Source of the DNA: Hathewaya massiliensis
GTDB lineage: Bacteria > Bacillota > Clostridia > Clostridiales > Clostridiaceae
Direction: 5' to 3'
Assembly: GCF_902143515.1 (NCBI RefSeq)
Contig: NZ_CABFVD010000004.1
Location: forward strand, 205,470-269,469
DNA length: 64,000 bases
Position numbers and translations under genes: made by a program. The notes beneath the pieces were generated by a model. It had not been told where the DNA came from. It searched no databases and saw only the letters and a list, made by a program, of their open reading frames with translations. Of this stretch, positions 9,018-17,608 are shown in pieces. Numbering within the stretch: the first letter of the stretch is position 1; the number at the start of each line of letters is the position of its first letter.

Positions 9018-9560
9018 TTACACAGTTTTTAAATTCAACTCATAACTAAGTTTTTCATCTTTTTCTGACTTAAAAATATCTATATCTGACAAATCATAAT
9101 CCTCATTAACATTTAAAAATGCTACATCAAACTCCTTTTGCTCCTGGAAACTTGATAGTCTAATGGTTACTCCATTACTACTTTCATAAATATATATATA
9201 AATTTTTTCACTCTCTTTTTTTAATATATCCATAATTAAAGTTTTTAAAACCAAATACTTCTTTTCAAAATTTTTTTTAAAATAAACATCTTGAAATTCT
9301 ATAATTTCTACTTCTAAATCAACTTTTTTATTATGAAATTCTATTTCTTTAAAGCAAAGTTCTAGAGCAAAAGCAAAGTATTTATCGCCTAGGGAATATA
9401 AAGAGCTTATGTGTTCATTTAAATTACTAATACTATTTATATAACTCAATGCCTCTTCTTCTTGATTTAATTGAATATATCCTGATATTATTTGCAATAT
9501 ATTCATAAAGTCATGCCTTTGAATTCTAAACTTATCAATAAACAACTCCAATTCTTCCAT
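9018..9560 (-). CDS. Spo0B-like histidine phosphotransferase/kinase-fold protein
   Basis: The 180-residue protein begins with a helical segment containing RHDFMNILQIISGYIQL. This is the SpoOB-type phospho-acceptor motif, with the candidate acceptor His at residue 16. A possible degenerate ATPase-like C-terminal part follows (about 85-180), without clear N, G1 or G2 boxes, as in B. subtilis Spo0B. It lies between rpmA and obg, exactly the Bacillus position of spo0B. Family and position are seen; function is inferred. Most descriptions of clostridial sporulation hold that kinases phosphorylate Spo0A directly without Spo0F or Spo0B, so it could be a relic, a modulator of Obg or a partner of an unknown kinase. 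Confidence 0.7.
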   Translation of the reverse strand: MEELELFIDKFRIQRHDFMNILQIISGYIQLNQEEEALSYINSISNLNEHISSLYSLGDKYFAFALELCFKEIEFHNKKVDLEVEIIEFQDVYFKKNFEKKYLVLKTLIMDILKKESEKIYIYIYESSNGVTIRLSSFQEQKEFDVAFLNVNEDYDLSDIDIFKSEKDEKLSYELNLKTV

Positions 9561-9590
9561 AAAGAGACTCCTGTAATTTAAAATAATTTT

Positions 9591-9617
9591 AAAAAAGCAC
9601 CCAATTGAGGGTGCTTT
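9591..9617 (-). terminator. Terminator after rpmA
   Basis: A 9-bp stem AAAGCACCC with GGGTGCTTT is followed by a T-run on the minus strand. It separates the rplU-prp-rpmA transcript from the Spo0B-like gene and obg. Confidence 0.85.
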
Positions 9618-9628
9618 ATTTAGAGAAA

Positions 9629-9931
9629 TTACTCAGCTAAGTCTAATTCAACTTCAACTGGGTAAACGCTTGCTTTTTTCTTGTTTTTACCAACTCTTTC
9701 GAACTTTAAAACGCCGTCAACTTTAGCATATAAAGTATCGTCGCCGCCGATTCCAACATTCAAACCTGGGTGAATCTTTGTTCCTCTTTGTCTAACTAAG
9801 ATATTTCCTGCAAGAACAAATTGACCATCAGCACGTTTAGCACCTAATCTCTTAGATTCACTATCTCTTCCGTTTTTAGAGCTACCTACTCCTTTTTTAT
9901 GAGCAAATAACTGAAGGTTCATTAATAACAT
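9629..9931 (-). CDS. rpmA: 50S ribosomal protein L27 with cleavable N-terminal extension
   Basis: L27 lies near the peptidyl transferase centre. The ATG at 9931, nine nt behind AGGAGG, gives 100 residues. The protein begins [14 protein letters not shown]. The part before AHKKG is the Firmicute extension that the Prp protease removes after the Phe; the cleavage motif L-Q-L-F|A is intact. The prp gene ends 4 nt upstream. The rest ([18 protein letters not shown] and the conserved [13 protein letters not shown]) is canonical. Confidence 0.97.
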   Translation of the reverse strand: MLLMNLQLFAHKKGVGSSKNGRDSESKRLGAKRADGQFVLAGNILVRQRGTKIHPGLNVGIGGDDTLYAKVDGVLKFERVGKNKKKASVYPVEVELDLAE

Positions 9932-9935
9932 GACG

Positions 9936-10262
9936 TTACACCTCCTCTTCAACTACCTTGATATATTTTCCATACATATTTTCCACACTCTTTATCCCTA
10001 AAAGCATTGTTTCCAAAAGAACTTGACATTTTTCAATCTGCTCTGCAGAATTATGACTTAAATCTAAGTTCAAAAAACCATCATATGTTTCAATTATAGG
10101 GTCTATGTAAAGTATCTCAGTAATACCATTTGCTATAGTTAATGATATAGCTGATATGGCACTACATACAATATCATATCCTGAATCATCATATCCGGCA
10201 TGACCAGACACTTTAAATGAAACAATTTTTTTATGCTTTCTTTTAAAGTTTGCAGTAATCAT
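9936..10262 (-). CDS. prp: Prp, cysteine protease that processes L27
   Basis: Prp (YsxB) removes the N-terminal extension of L27, an essential step in Firmicutes such as Staphylococcus. The 108-residue protein shows the catalytic His in [12 protein letters not shown] (H21) and the catalytic Cys in DIVCSAIS (C33). The order rplU-prp-rpmA with almost no spacing is the usual Firmicute arrangement and matches the extension seen on L27. Confidence 0.95.
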   Translation of the reverse strand: MITANFKRKHKKIVSFKVSGHAGYDDSGYDIVCSAISAISLTIANGITEILYIDPIIETYDGFLNLDLSHNSAEQIEKCQVLLETMLLGIKSVENMYGKYIKVVEEEV

Positions 10263-10264
10263 AA

Positions 10265-10576
10265 TTAAGCTTCAATTTTTTCTACTTGAAGTTTAGTGTA
10301 TTGTTGTCTATGGCCTTTTTTCTTTCTAAAGTCTTTTTTAGGTTTGTATTTGAATACTATAACCTTTTTAGCTTTTCCTTGCTCTAAAACTTTAGCAACA
10401 ACTTTAGCTCCATCAACTACAGGTTTTCCTACAACTAAACCTTCTTCTTTACCAACTGCTAAAACTTCAGTTAATTCAACAGTAGCTTCAACCTCAGCAT
10501 TCAATTTTTCAACGTAGATTACGTCTCCTTCTTGAACTCTGTATTGCTTACCGCCAGTTGCAATTATTGCATACAT
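10265..10576 (-). CDS. rplU: 50S ribosomal protein L21
   Basis: This is a 103-residue L21 with the canonical start [18 protein letters not shown] and the C-terminal [17 protein letters not shown]. The open frame extends 30 codons further up, but that part is untranslated leader; the ATG at 10576 has GAGGAGGTG eight nt upstream. It ends 2 nt before prp. Confidence 0.97.
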   Translation of the reverse strand: MYAIIATGGKQYRVQEGDVIYVEKLNAEVEATVELTEVLAVGKEEGLVVGKPVVDGAKVVAKVLEQGKAKKVIVFKYKPKKDFRKKKGHRQQYTKLQVEKIEA

Positions 10577-10690
10577 CGAAAGCACCTCCTCTATCCAATC
10601 TCGCCACTTAGGTACATTAGTAAAATAATGTTTTAAAAACCATTGTGTGCGGCCTACAAAAGCCATTTTATCACAAATTTTTTTCTTTGT
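10577..10690 (-). promoter_or_regulatory. Structured leader of rplU, possible L21 leader
   Basis: The 110 nt before rplU contain a small hairpin (ACATTA with TAATGT) and a GC-richer block (GTGGCGAGATTGG) next to the ribosome site in otherwise AT-rich DNA. Ribosomal operons of Firmicutes often carry an autoregulatory L21 leader here. I cannot align it to the known family by eye, so this is a suggestion. Confidence 0.35.
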
Positions 10691-10706
10691 AAAGATAAAC
10701 TTCTAT

Positions 10707-12137
10707 CTATAATTTAAATTTTTCTAACTTTGCTTTTTCTTTATTTAAAATTATTTTCCTTATATTTATCTTATCTAAATTTCTTTTAAAATCTATGTAA
10801 ATGCTAAGACTATTTAAATTTAAGTATTCTTTTATATATTCTCTTTTCCTTACAACTTCTATTTCATAGTACGATGGAACCTCTATATAAATGTGATCCC
10901 CCTTAGAAGCTTCTAAAATACTTAGTTTATTTTTTATATAAAATAGTAAATAGTTAAAATCTAGCTTCTCATATCTTATAAATTTATCATTAGACCTTTG
11001 AAGAAGATATTCATATACAGACTTTCCCCTTCTCTCTCTTGAAATTTGAATTAAGTCTAATTCTGTAAAATCATATACAAAAGTTTTATTTCTATCATTT
11101 TTAAAACCTTCTTTTAGAATAGAAATTATTTTTTCTTGTTCACTTTTATTTTTATTATTAACAAAATCTATTATTATCATTCCACTTAAATTTCTTTTTA
11201 AAATTTCCTTTGGAATAATTTTAGCACTTTCATAATTTATATTCTTCTTTCCTATTATAGAACCATTAAATCCTTCTTCACCGGAGTTCACATCTATTAC
11301 AGTCATAGCCTCTGTTCTATCTATAACTATATTTGCTCCCTTATTTAAATAAATTTTATTCTGTACAAGATCTAAGATTTTATCTTCCACTGAGTTTTCA
11401 TCTAAGATATGTTTTTTTTCTAAAAACTCAATTTTAATCTTTCTCTTATATTCTTCCCCTAACATGGATTTGTAAGTTTCTAAAAACTCTTTTATTTCCA
11501 TGTGGTTTAGAATTATCTCATAACTTTCTTCAAAGTTTAATGTGGATAAAAACTCTTTTAAAATACCATAACTCTTATATAATAATCCTTTTTTAGAAGA
11601 ATACTCTCCTTTATTTACTATATTATAAAAACTTTCTTTTAGTATCTTATATTGATTTATTAATTCCTCTTCCACTAAATTTTCAGCACTTTTTCTATAT
11701 ACAATATCTAACTTTTCTTCTTTTATTAAGTCCTTTGTCTTGCTTTTAAAAGATTTACTTTGTATTTTATTTGAATAAAATACCCTGCCTTTACCAGAAG
11801 TGATTACTAGAGCTTCCCCACCTATAGAAAATTTTGAAGTTACCTTAGCACATTTTTCTTCTAATTCTTCTTTTATAATTTCTACAATTACATAATCTCC
11901 AATTTTAAGTTTTTTGTGAGCTTTACTAAAAGGAAGAAGACAATTCCTTTTCTTATCTATATTAATAAAATAAGCTTCTATTCTAGGGGCTATACTCTCA
12001 ACCATACCTAAATAAATTTCCCCAACCTTAGGAGTTCCATCTTCTTTGTCTATCATAAAGAGGGATATATCCCCCTCTTTATCTAGCATAACTATTCTTA
12101 GGAAATCTTCATTTTTTTCTATATAAACTTTTTGCAT
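10707..12137 (-). CDS. rng: Ribonuclease G/E family protein lacking the zinc-link
   Basis: RNase E/G enzymes cut single-stranded RNA in rRNA maturation and mRNA decay. The 476-residue protein (ATG at 12137; MQKVYIEKNEDFLRIVML) has the N-terminal S1-like region and the DNase I-like core with the acidic VIDVNSG and IIIDFVNN motifs that bind catalytic Mg. The CPxCxG zinc-link that joins subunits in E. coli RNase E/G is absent; after ISRERRGKSVYEYL there is no Cys pair. It overlaps or abuts the DUF2344 gene. An upstream ATG at 12155 would overlap by 11 nt; neither start has a strong ribosome site. Confidence 0.88.
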   Translation of the reverse strand: MQKVYIEKNEDFLRIVMLDKEGDISLFMIDKEDGTPKVGEIYLGMVESIAPRIEAYFINIDKKRNCLLPFSKAHKKLKIGDYVIVEIIKEELEEKCAKVTSKFSIGGEALVITSGKGRVFYSNKIQSKSFKSKTKDLIKEEKLDIVYRKSAENLVEEELINQYKILKESFYNIVNKGEYSSKKGLLYKSYGILKEFLSTLNFEESYEIILNHMEIKEFLETYKSMLGEEYKRKIKIEFLEKKHILDENSVEDKILDLVQNKIYLNKGANIVIDRTEAMTVIDVNSGEEGFNGSIIGKKNINYESAKIIPKEILKRNLSGMIIIDFVNNKNKSEQEKIISILKEGFKNDRNKTFVYDFTELDLIQISRERRGKSVYEYLLQRSNDKFIRYEKLDFNYLLFYIKNKLSILEASKGDHIYIEVPSYYEIEVVRKREYIKEYLNLNSLSIYIDFKRNLDKINIRKIILNKEKAKLEKFKL

Positions 12138-12144
12138 AATATCA

Positions 12145-12846
12145 CTACTTTGCATCTTTATAATAATCTAATAAGGAAATATATTTATCATTTTGAATAG
12201 AAAACATCTCTTCTCTTCTAATATCCACAAATTTATCCTTATCTATTGATCCACATTTTTCTTTTAGGAAATCCGCTAAAATTTGAGGTGATAAATTTTC
12301 CCTAGAACCACAACTAACTAAGATTCTTAATATGAATTCCCCTTCTTTTTCCCAAAACTTCATATCTTTGATTAAAGATTTTAAATCTATAATCCTCTCG
12401 CCTTTTTTTCCTTTTTTTAAAACTTCCCACTTATCTTCCTTAAGTAAATCATTAAATTCCTCTTCAACTTTATTATTATTTTTTAAGTTAAATTTTAAAA
12501 CATATAAAGCGCCCTCTACTACAGCCATGGATTGAGGTAATTTTTTATCGCCTATATTTAAAGCCTCTAAAAATTCTATACCTCGAGGAGCATTTTTATT
12601 TAGCTTCTTTATTAACTCATCTTCATTCTCTTCACTTAGTAGGACAAGGTCTAAATACTCTCCCTTAGAGTAAACTCCAACAGCTAAAGGTTGTGCTATG
12701 GATAGTGACATATGTGGATTAAACCCCTTTGAAAACTCTACATCAATTTCCGCTCTTCTTATAGTCCTTTGAATGGTTCTCATTAAATCTAAGTGAGATA
12801 TGAATTTTACTTCGCTATTTTTGCCATATTTTATTAAGTAACGCAC
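12145..12846 (-). CDS. DUF2344 (TIGR03936) family protein
   Basis: The function of this family is unknown; it is regularly encoded next to, or fused with, the TIGR03960 radical SAM protein. The protein shows the family core: RYLIKYGKNSEVKFISHLDLMR, then IDVEFSKGFNPHMSLSIAQPL. The open frame reads from a TTG at 12852, but a GTG at 12846 gives the usual start of the family. It overlaps the upstream radical SAM gene by about 30 nt, which implies translational coupling. A role in RNA modification has been suggested because rng and ribosomal genes lie close; that is inference. Confidence 0.85.
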   Translation of the reverse strand: MRYLIKYGKNSEVKFISHLDLMRTIQRTIRRAEIDVEFSKGFNPHMSLSIAQPLAVGVYSKGEYLDLVLLSEENEDELIKKLNKNAPRGIEFLEALNIGDKKLPQSMAVVEGALYVLKFNLKNNNKVEEEFNDLLKEDKWEVLKKGKKGERIIDLKSLIKDMKFWEKEGEFILRILVSCGSRENLSPQILADFLKEKCGSIDKDKFVDIRREEMFSIQNDKYISLLDYYKDAK

Positions 12847-14686
12847 CCTCAAAGCACTTCCCTTCTTTAAAGTTTCTATTTATACCACAGTCTGCACATC
12901 TTTCCCTACAATCTGGGGTTATATTTTCTTTCTTAGCATTTTCATTTTCCCTAATTAAAAATTCCTTAGTAACCCCTACATCTACAAAATCCCATGGTAA
13001 AATTTCATCATAAGAACGCTCTCTATAAGCATAGAATTCAGGGTCTACATTGCACTCTTTAAAAGCTTCAAGCCAAAGATTAAAGTCAAAATATTCATTC
13101 CATCCATCAAACTTAGCTCCTTTTTCATGAGCTTTTATAAGCACTTCACAAAGTCTTCTATCTCCCCTTGCAAATACAGCTTCTACAAAACTTACAAGAG
13201 ATTCATGCCAGTTATATGCAATAGCCCTACTCTTTATATTTTTCTTTAAACTATCAATTTTTCCTCTAACATCTTCCATTCTATCTTGAGGTGCCCATTG
13301 AAAAGGAGTAAATGGTTTAGGTACAAATATGGATGTACTTAAAGTAACCCTTAAGCCCTTCTTTCTCTCTCCCTTAGGAAGATTAAAATACTGCTGCACT
13401 ACCTTTTCTCCAAGTTCTGCAATACCAACTACATCTTCCATAGTTTCATAAGGAAGTCCTATCATAAAGTATAATTTAATAGTTGCCCAACCGGATTTAA
13501 AGGCTAAACTTACAGATTTTATCAAATCCTCTTCTGTGACACCCTTATTTATAATATCCCTCATTCTCTGTGTTCCCGCTTCTGGTGCTAAGGTTAAACC
13601 TGTTTTTCTAACCTTTTGTATTTCATTTAAAACTTCTACAAACAAGGAATCTATTCTAATAGAAGGAAGGGATACACCAATTTTCTTCTCTCCATATCTA
13701 TCTATTAGTTCCTTTATTAAATTTTCTATATTTGAATAATCGCAAATACTTAGAGAAATTAACGAAATCTCATCATAACCAGTATTCTTAATAAGCTGCT
13801 CTGCTTGTTCAATTAACTTTTCAGTAGTCTTTTCTCTAACAGGTCTATATATCATACCAGCCTGACAAAATCTACAGCCCCTAGTACATCCCCTAAAAGT
13901 TTCTACAGTTATTCTATCATGAACAATCTCTGTATATGGAACAAGTAACTTATCCGGAAATGGAGCTTCAGAGAAATTAGTTACTATTCTTTTTTTAACA
14001 GTCTTTGGAATATCCTCGTACTTAGGTTTAAACTCCTTTATAGTTCCATCTTCCTTATAAGAAACTTCATAAAGACTTGGAACATATATTCCTTCTATCT
14101 TTGCTATTTCTCTTAAAAACCATTGTTTCCCCTTATTTTCTTTTTTATAAATTTTAAAAACATCTAACACATCATTTAATTCTTCTTCCCCTTCACCTAA
14201 TGCAAAGAAATCTGCAATAGCATAAAGTGGTTCTGGATTATAAGCACAAGGGCCTCCAAAGAATACTATAGGATCCTCTTCCCTTCTATGCTCTGATCTT
14301 AAAGGAATATTAGCCATACTTAACATATTTAATATATTTGTATAACTCATTTCATATTGAAGAGTAAAAGCAATAATATCAAATTCCTTTAAGGAATCCT
14401 TAGTTTCTAAAGTAAATAATGGTATATTATTTTCCCTAAGTTCTTTTTCCATGTCTGGCCATGGAGCATAAGATCTCTCACAATAAGTATCTTCTCTTTG
14501 ATTTAATGTATAATAAAGTATTTTACTTCCTAAATGTGACATTCCAACCTCGTATACATCTGGAAAACAGAAAGCAAATCTAATATCTACGTTTTTTTTA
14601 TCCTTAATTACTGAATTAAATTCCCCACCTATATATCTAGCAGGCTTTTCTACTTTATATAAGATGTGATCAGAAATTTTGTTCAT
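12815..14686 (-). CDS. Radical SAM protein of the TIGR03960 family
   Basis: The 623-residue protein has an N-terminal B12-binding-like region (about 30-180, DVYEVGMSHLG and GGPCAYNPEP) and the radical SAM core. The iron-sulfur motif is C267-x3-C271-x2-C274 in RGCTRGCRFCQAG. The C-terminus has a further Cys cluster (CRERCADCGINRNFKEGKC) that may bind a second cluster or zinc. The substrate is unknown. It is the partner of the downstream DUF2344 gene; both are conserved next to rng and rplU in clostridia. The ATG follows AAGGAGGAA. Confidence 0.9.
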   Translation of the reverse strand: MNKISDHILYKVEKPARYIGGEFNSVIKDKKNVDIRFAFCFPDVYEVGMSHLGSKILYYTLNQREDTYCERSYAPWPDMEKELRENNIPLFTLETKDSLKEFDIIAFTLQYEMSYTNILNMLSMANIPLRSEHRREEDPIVFFGGPCAYNPEPLYAIADFFALGEGEEELNDVLDVFKIYKKENKGKQWFLREIAKIEGIYVPSLYEVSYKEDGTIKEFKPKYEDIPKTVKKRIVTNFSEAPFPDKLLVPYTEIVHDRITVETFRGCTRGCRFCQAGMIYRPVREKTTEKLIEQAEQLIKNTGYDEISLISLSICDYSNIENLIKELIDRYGEKKIGVSLPSIRIDSLFVEVLNEIQKVRKTGLTLAPEAGTQRMRDIINKGVTEEDLIKSVSLAFKSGWATIKLYFMIGLPYETMEDVVGIAELGEKVVQQYFNLPKGERKKGLRVTLSTSIFVPKPFTPFQWAPQDRMEDVRGKIDSLKKNIKSRAIAYNWHESLVSFVEAVFARGDRRLCEVLIKAHEKGAKFDGWNEYFDFNLWLEAFKECNVDPEFYAYRERSYDEILPWDFVDVGVTKEFLIRENENAKKENITPDCRERCADCGINRNFKEGKCFEGALLNKIWQK

Positions 14687-14769
14687 CTAGATTCCTCCTT
14701 ATGTTTTTTACATCATTTAATTTTATCATATTGTGTTACTTTTACAAGTTATTATTTATAGGTATATAT

Positions 14770-15573
14770 CTATTTTTCTATTTGCAAATATTCTTCTAAA
14801 GTTATATTACCATAATTTTTAAGTCCTTCAATTACTTCATCCTCATATATTATACCAATTAATTTTAATTCCTCATCTAGAACAAAAAAACTATTGTATT
14901 TATTCTTATCTACAAGTTCTAAGGCCCTTAGTAAATCCTTCTTATAAAAGAGTGATATGCTTTTATTTTCTAGATATCCTCTTTTAAAAAATTTACTTCT
15001 TTTTTTTATGATATCACCCATTATTATATATGCCACCCTTTCTTTCTCTTTTATAGAAGTATAAATAATAAATAGAGAAATAAGCCCCAAATTTATACTG
15101 TATATTCCTTTAAAAAAACATAAAAAATATACAAAGCACATTACACTTCCAATAAAAATACTTATATTTAAAGTAATTTTATTTGCCTTTTTATAGAAGG
15201 TCTTTAAACTTAAAAGACTTCTTAAAATTCTAGCACCATCAAGGGGATATGCTGGTATTAAGTTAAATACTCCAAGAACTATATTACTTACATAATATAC
15301 ATTATAAATTTCTCTCTTAAACTTTAAATGTAAAAAGTAAAAAATAACTGCTAAAACTATATTTATTAAAGGACCTGATATAGATATTAGTAAATCCTCT
15401 AAAGGTTCAGCCTCATCTATATCCTTAAGACTTAAAACTGCTCCAAAGGGGAGAATTTTTATATTGTAGGCAGAGAAATTCAAGAATCTAGCTACTATAT
15501 AATGGGTAAATTCATGAATTAAAACAAAAATGAGAGAACTTAATATCTCTCTCTTAAAACCAATAATAACCAA
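14770..15573 (-). CDS. spoIVFB: SpoIVFB-type intramembrane metalloprotease (M50)
   Basis: SpoIVFB cuts pro-sigma-K in the mother cell in Bacillus. The 267-residue protein has the zinc motif HEFTH near residue 20, the second motif NLIPAYPLDGARI, several membrane segments, and a C-terminal CBS-like domain (about 200-267) for ATP control. Its position downstream of minCDE/rodA and upstream of rplU matches Bacillus. The start is unclear. The frame opens at a TTG at 15573 without a ribosome site, while a strong GGGGGGGAGAGG lies about 40 nt upstream, followed in frame by ATA AAG TTT ACA. A non-AUG start at 15612 would add 13 residues typical of the family. Confidence 0.88.
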   Translation of the reverse strand: MVIIGFKREILSSLIFVLIHEFTHYIVARFLNFSAYNIKILPFGAVLSLKDIDEAEPLEDLLISISGPLINIVLAVIFYFLHLKFKREIYNVYYVSNIVLGVFNLIPAYPLDGARILRSLLSLKTFYKKANKITLNISIFIGSVMCFVYFLCFFKGIYSINLGLISLFIIYTSIKEKERVAYIIMGDIIKKRSKFFKRGYLENKSISLFYKKDLLRALELVDKNKYNSFFVLDEELKLIGIIYEDEVIEGLKNYGNITLEEYLQIEK

Positions 15574-15649
15574 TATAAAAATATATATAAAAAAAGATTT
15601 TGTAAACTTTATAACCTCTCCCCCCCAATATAGTAATAAATTAATGTCT

Positions 15650-16108
15650 TTACGGATCTATTTTTAAAAAATCTAATTTCTCTTCTAAATTAAATGATTT
15701 AATTTTTTCTGTTCCTTCTTCAATAATTTTCATTAGCCTTCTATAATCTATGCTTCTTGCGCTTTTAACTACATCCTCTATGCTATATTCCCTAGTTATC
15801 TCATTTTTGCAAAAACCATAGATATCTTTAGTTTCAGGAGTTACCACTAACTTTAACCCTATAAAAATAATAAAAAGACATAGAGTACCTATAAGATGTC
15901 TTATTATAACTTTTTCTATATAATTCTTTTTAAAATAAGGTATCTCTTTATTATACCTACTATACTCATTGTAATTATTAAATCTATAAGTCCTTAAGTC
16001 ATTATCATCTTTTTTAAATTTATTAGTCTCCACGCCATTTCTAATTGGAGTTTTTTTATTATTAATTTTTCTATAATATTCCTTATAAAGAATATTGTAA
16101 TTTCCCAA
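15650..16108 (-). CDS. SpoIVFA-like membrane protein without a peptidase domain
   Basis: In Bacillus, SpoIVFA tethers and inhibits SpoIVFB. This 152-residue protein has a polar, basic cytoplasmic N-terminus (1-65), one membrane segment (about 68-89) and about 60 residues outside, ending IEEGTEKIKSFNLEEKLDFLKIDP. It lies directly upstream of spoIVFB, the Bacillus spoIVFA position. The M23/LytM-type domain of SpoIVFA is absent, and sequence similarity by eye is slight. The assignment is by position and topology only. It could be an independent small anchor. Confidence 0.55.
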   Translation of the reverse strand: MGNYNILYKEYYRKINNKKTPIRNGVETNKFKKDDNDLRTYRFNNYNEYSRYNKEIPYFKKNYIEKVIIRHLIGTLCLFIIFIGLKLVVTPETKDIYGFCKNEITREYSIEDVVKSARSIDYRRLMKIIEEGTEKIKSFNLEEKLDFLKIDP

Positions 16109-16200
16109 TGTATCGCCCCCTAATTTTTTTCTCCTTCTATTATATTTAAGGAATCTTTAATATATGATACTTTAGGAATATTGAGCTATAACTTAAAGAT

Positions 16201-16235
16201 AAAAAAAGTTCTAAACTCCAAAATAAGTTTAGGAC
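16201..16235 (-). terminator. Terminator of the candidate small RNA upstream of the SpoIVFA-like gene
   Basis: A 10-bp stem (GTCCTAAACT with AGTTTAGAAC, counting G-U pairs) is followed by seven Ts on the minus strand. It is separate from the rodA terminator about 85 nt further up. Confidence 0.85.
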
Positions 16236-16302
16236 CCCAGTAAACCTTAAAACTAGTTATTGTTGACTACCCCTTTACTACCATTTTAAAGAACTGGCAA
16301 TG
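16201..16302 (-). ncRNA. Candidate small structured RNA between rodA and the SpoIVFA-like gene
   Basis: A promoter-like pair (TTGAAG at 16332-16337, TACATT at 16309-16314, 17-nt spacer) predicts a start near 16302. The RNA would then form a 61-nt hairpin at 16237-16297, where CCAGU pairs with ACUGG and CUUUAAAA pairs with UUUUAAGG around an internal loop. One nucleotide later the terminator stem begins. The whole unit is about 100 nt and has no open frame. I do not recognise the family; 6S, T-box and known riboswitch signatures were not found. Confidence 0.5.
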
Positions 16303-16308
16303 TTCGAG

Positions 16309-16337
16309 AATGTAACCACAAAATAAAATAACTTCAA
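16309..16337 (-). promoter_or_regulatory. Promoter-like pair for the candidate small RNA
   Basis: TTGAAG and TACATT are separated by 17 nt on the minus strand. The -35 lies inside the rodA terminator stem. The match is moderate and the region is AT-rich. Confidence 0.4.
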
Positions 16338-16378
16338 AATGATTAAAATAGAAATCTATTTTAAAATCACTTTGAAGT
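16320..16378 (-). terminator. Terminator of the min-rodA operon
   Basis: A long inverted repeat (AAACTTCAAA and AAAATAG arms with their complements) is followed by a T-rich tract on the minus strand, directly downstream of the rodA stop. Confidence 0.85.
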
Positions 16379-16393
16379 TTAAAAAAACTTATA

Positions 16394-17494
16394 TTAAAAA
16401 TTAATTTTCTTTCTTCTCATACCTATATTCAAAACTAATGCAATAGCCATATAGTTAGTTAAAAGTGAACTTCCTCCATAACTAACTAAGGGAAGAGTTA
16501 TACCTGTCACTGGCATTATTCCTATGTTCATACCTATATTTTGAATTATGGCAAATAAGAAATAAGAGGCTATGCCAATACATATAATAGATCCAAACTT
16601 ATCCTTTGAACTGGCGGCTATTTTTATCATTCTATATATTAAAATTCCATACAAAATTAGTAACACTAGCATTCCAATAAATCCCCACTGTTCCCCAATA
16701 ACAGCACTAATAGAGTCCGTATGCGCCTCAGGAACAATTTTCATCTGCTTTCCCTTTAAAAACCCTGTACCGAAAACTTGTCCAGAACCTATAGCTGTTT
16801 GTGCTTGAATAATTTGATGTCCATAAGTACTCTCATATTTTTCAGGATTTATAAAGGAACTAAGCCTTCCTTTCCAATAAGAAGGCATTATAGATGAATT
16901 CCAAACTATTACTATGATTAAGACTAAACTGGTAAGTCCACTTATAATAACCTTAGAATTTAATCCTGCCACATAAAATATACCTAATACCATGAAAAAG
17001 CACACCATTGTCATGCCCATATCTGGTTGAATTACTATAAGAACCATAGGAATTAAAGTATATGCAACTAAGATGAAAAAATTTTTAATATCATTTATCT
17101 CTCCATCCATATCATCTATTTTCTTTGCAAGCATCATGGCCAAAGACAACTTAGCAAACTCCGCAGGCTGAACAGCTATAGGACCTACAATTATCCATCC
17201 CTTAGCACCATTTACAACAGTTCCTGCAAAAAAATCATTTATTACTAGTAAAATTATTGTGAACCAATAAAATACAGGAGTATAATTACTAAAAATTTTA
17301 TAATCAAAAATTAATATTATATACGTTACTACTAAAGATAGTATAAGCCAAACTATCTGTTTTTTAGCATTTAAACTGCCAACTATACTATAAATACTTA
17401 TAACCCCATATAAAACTATTAATATACTAGTGATTAACATAGTATAATCTAGTTCTTTCCACAACTTCGAATTCATCTTCAGCCTTTCAAACAT
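16394..17494 (-). CDS. rodA: RodA/FtsW family peptidoglycan glycosyltransferase
   Basis: RodA polymerises lipid II glycan strands with its partner PBP2 during side-wall growth. The roughly 366-residue protein has about ten membrane segments and the SEDS landmarks: GAKGWIIVGPIAVQPAEFAKLS, a segment with GSGQVFGTGFLKGKQ, VPEAHTDSISAVIGEQWGF with the catalytic Asp/Glu loop, and MPVTGITLPLVSYGGSSLL near the C-terminus. The ATG at 17494 was chosen over a TTG at 17512 that overlaps the GGAGG site. It closes the mre-mrdA-min cluster, so elongation and division-site genes lie together. Confidence 0.92.
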   Translation of the reverse strand: MFERLKMNSKLWKELDYTMLITSILIVLYGVISIYSIVGSLNAKKQIVWLILSLVVTYIILIFDYKIFSNYTPVFYWFTIILLVINDFFAGTVVNGAKGWIIVGPIAVQPAEFAKLSLAMMLAKKIDDMDGEINDIKNFFILVAYTLIPMVLIVIQPDMGMTMVCFFMVLGIFYVAGLNSKVIISGLTSLVLIIVIVWNSSIMPSYWKGRLSSFINPEKYESTYGHQIIQAQTAIGSGQVFGTGFLKGKQMKIVPEAHTDSISAVIGEQWGFIGMLVLLILYGILIYRMIKIAASSKDKFGSIICIGIASYFLFAIIQNIGMNIGIMPVTGITLPLVSYGGSSLLTNYMAIALVLNIGMRRKKINF

Positions 17495-17608
17495 CTTCAA
17501 ATGTACCTCCAAATTATTTTACAAATAGATTATACCACAAATTTTATTCTATATGAAAAGGACTGTGGAAATTCATCTAAAATTAATGAATTCCACAGCC
17601 ATAAAAAA

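Noticed and set aside
16237..16302. T-box, 6S RNA or known riboswitch in the rodA downstream gap
   Set aside because: No AGGGTGG-type T-box, no 6S bulge sequence and no known aptamer motif were found, so it is reported as an unknown candidate RNA only.
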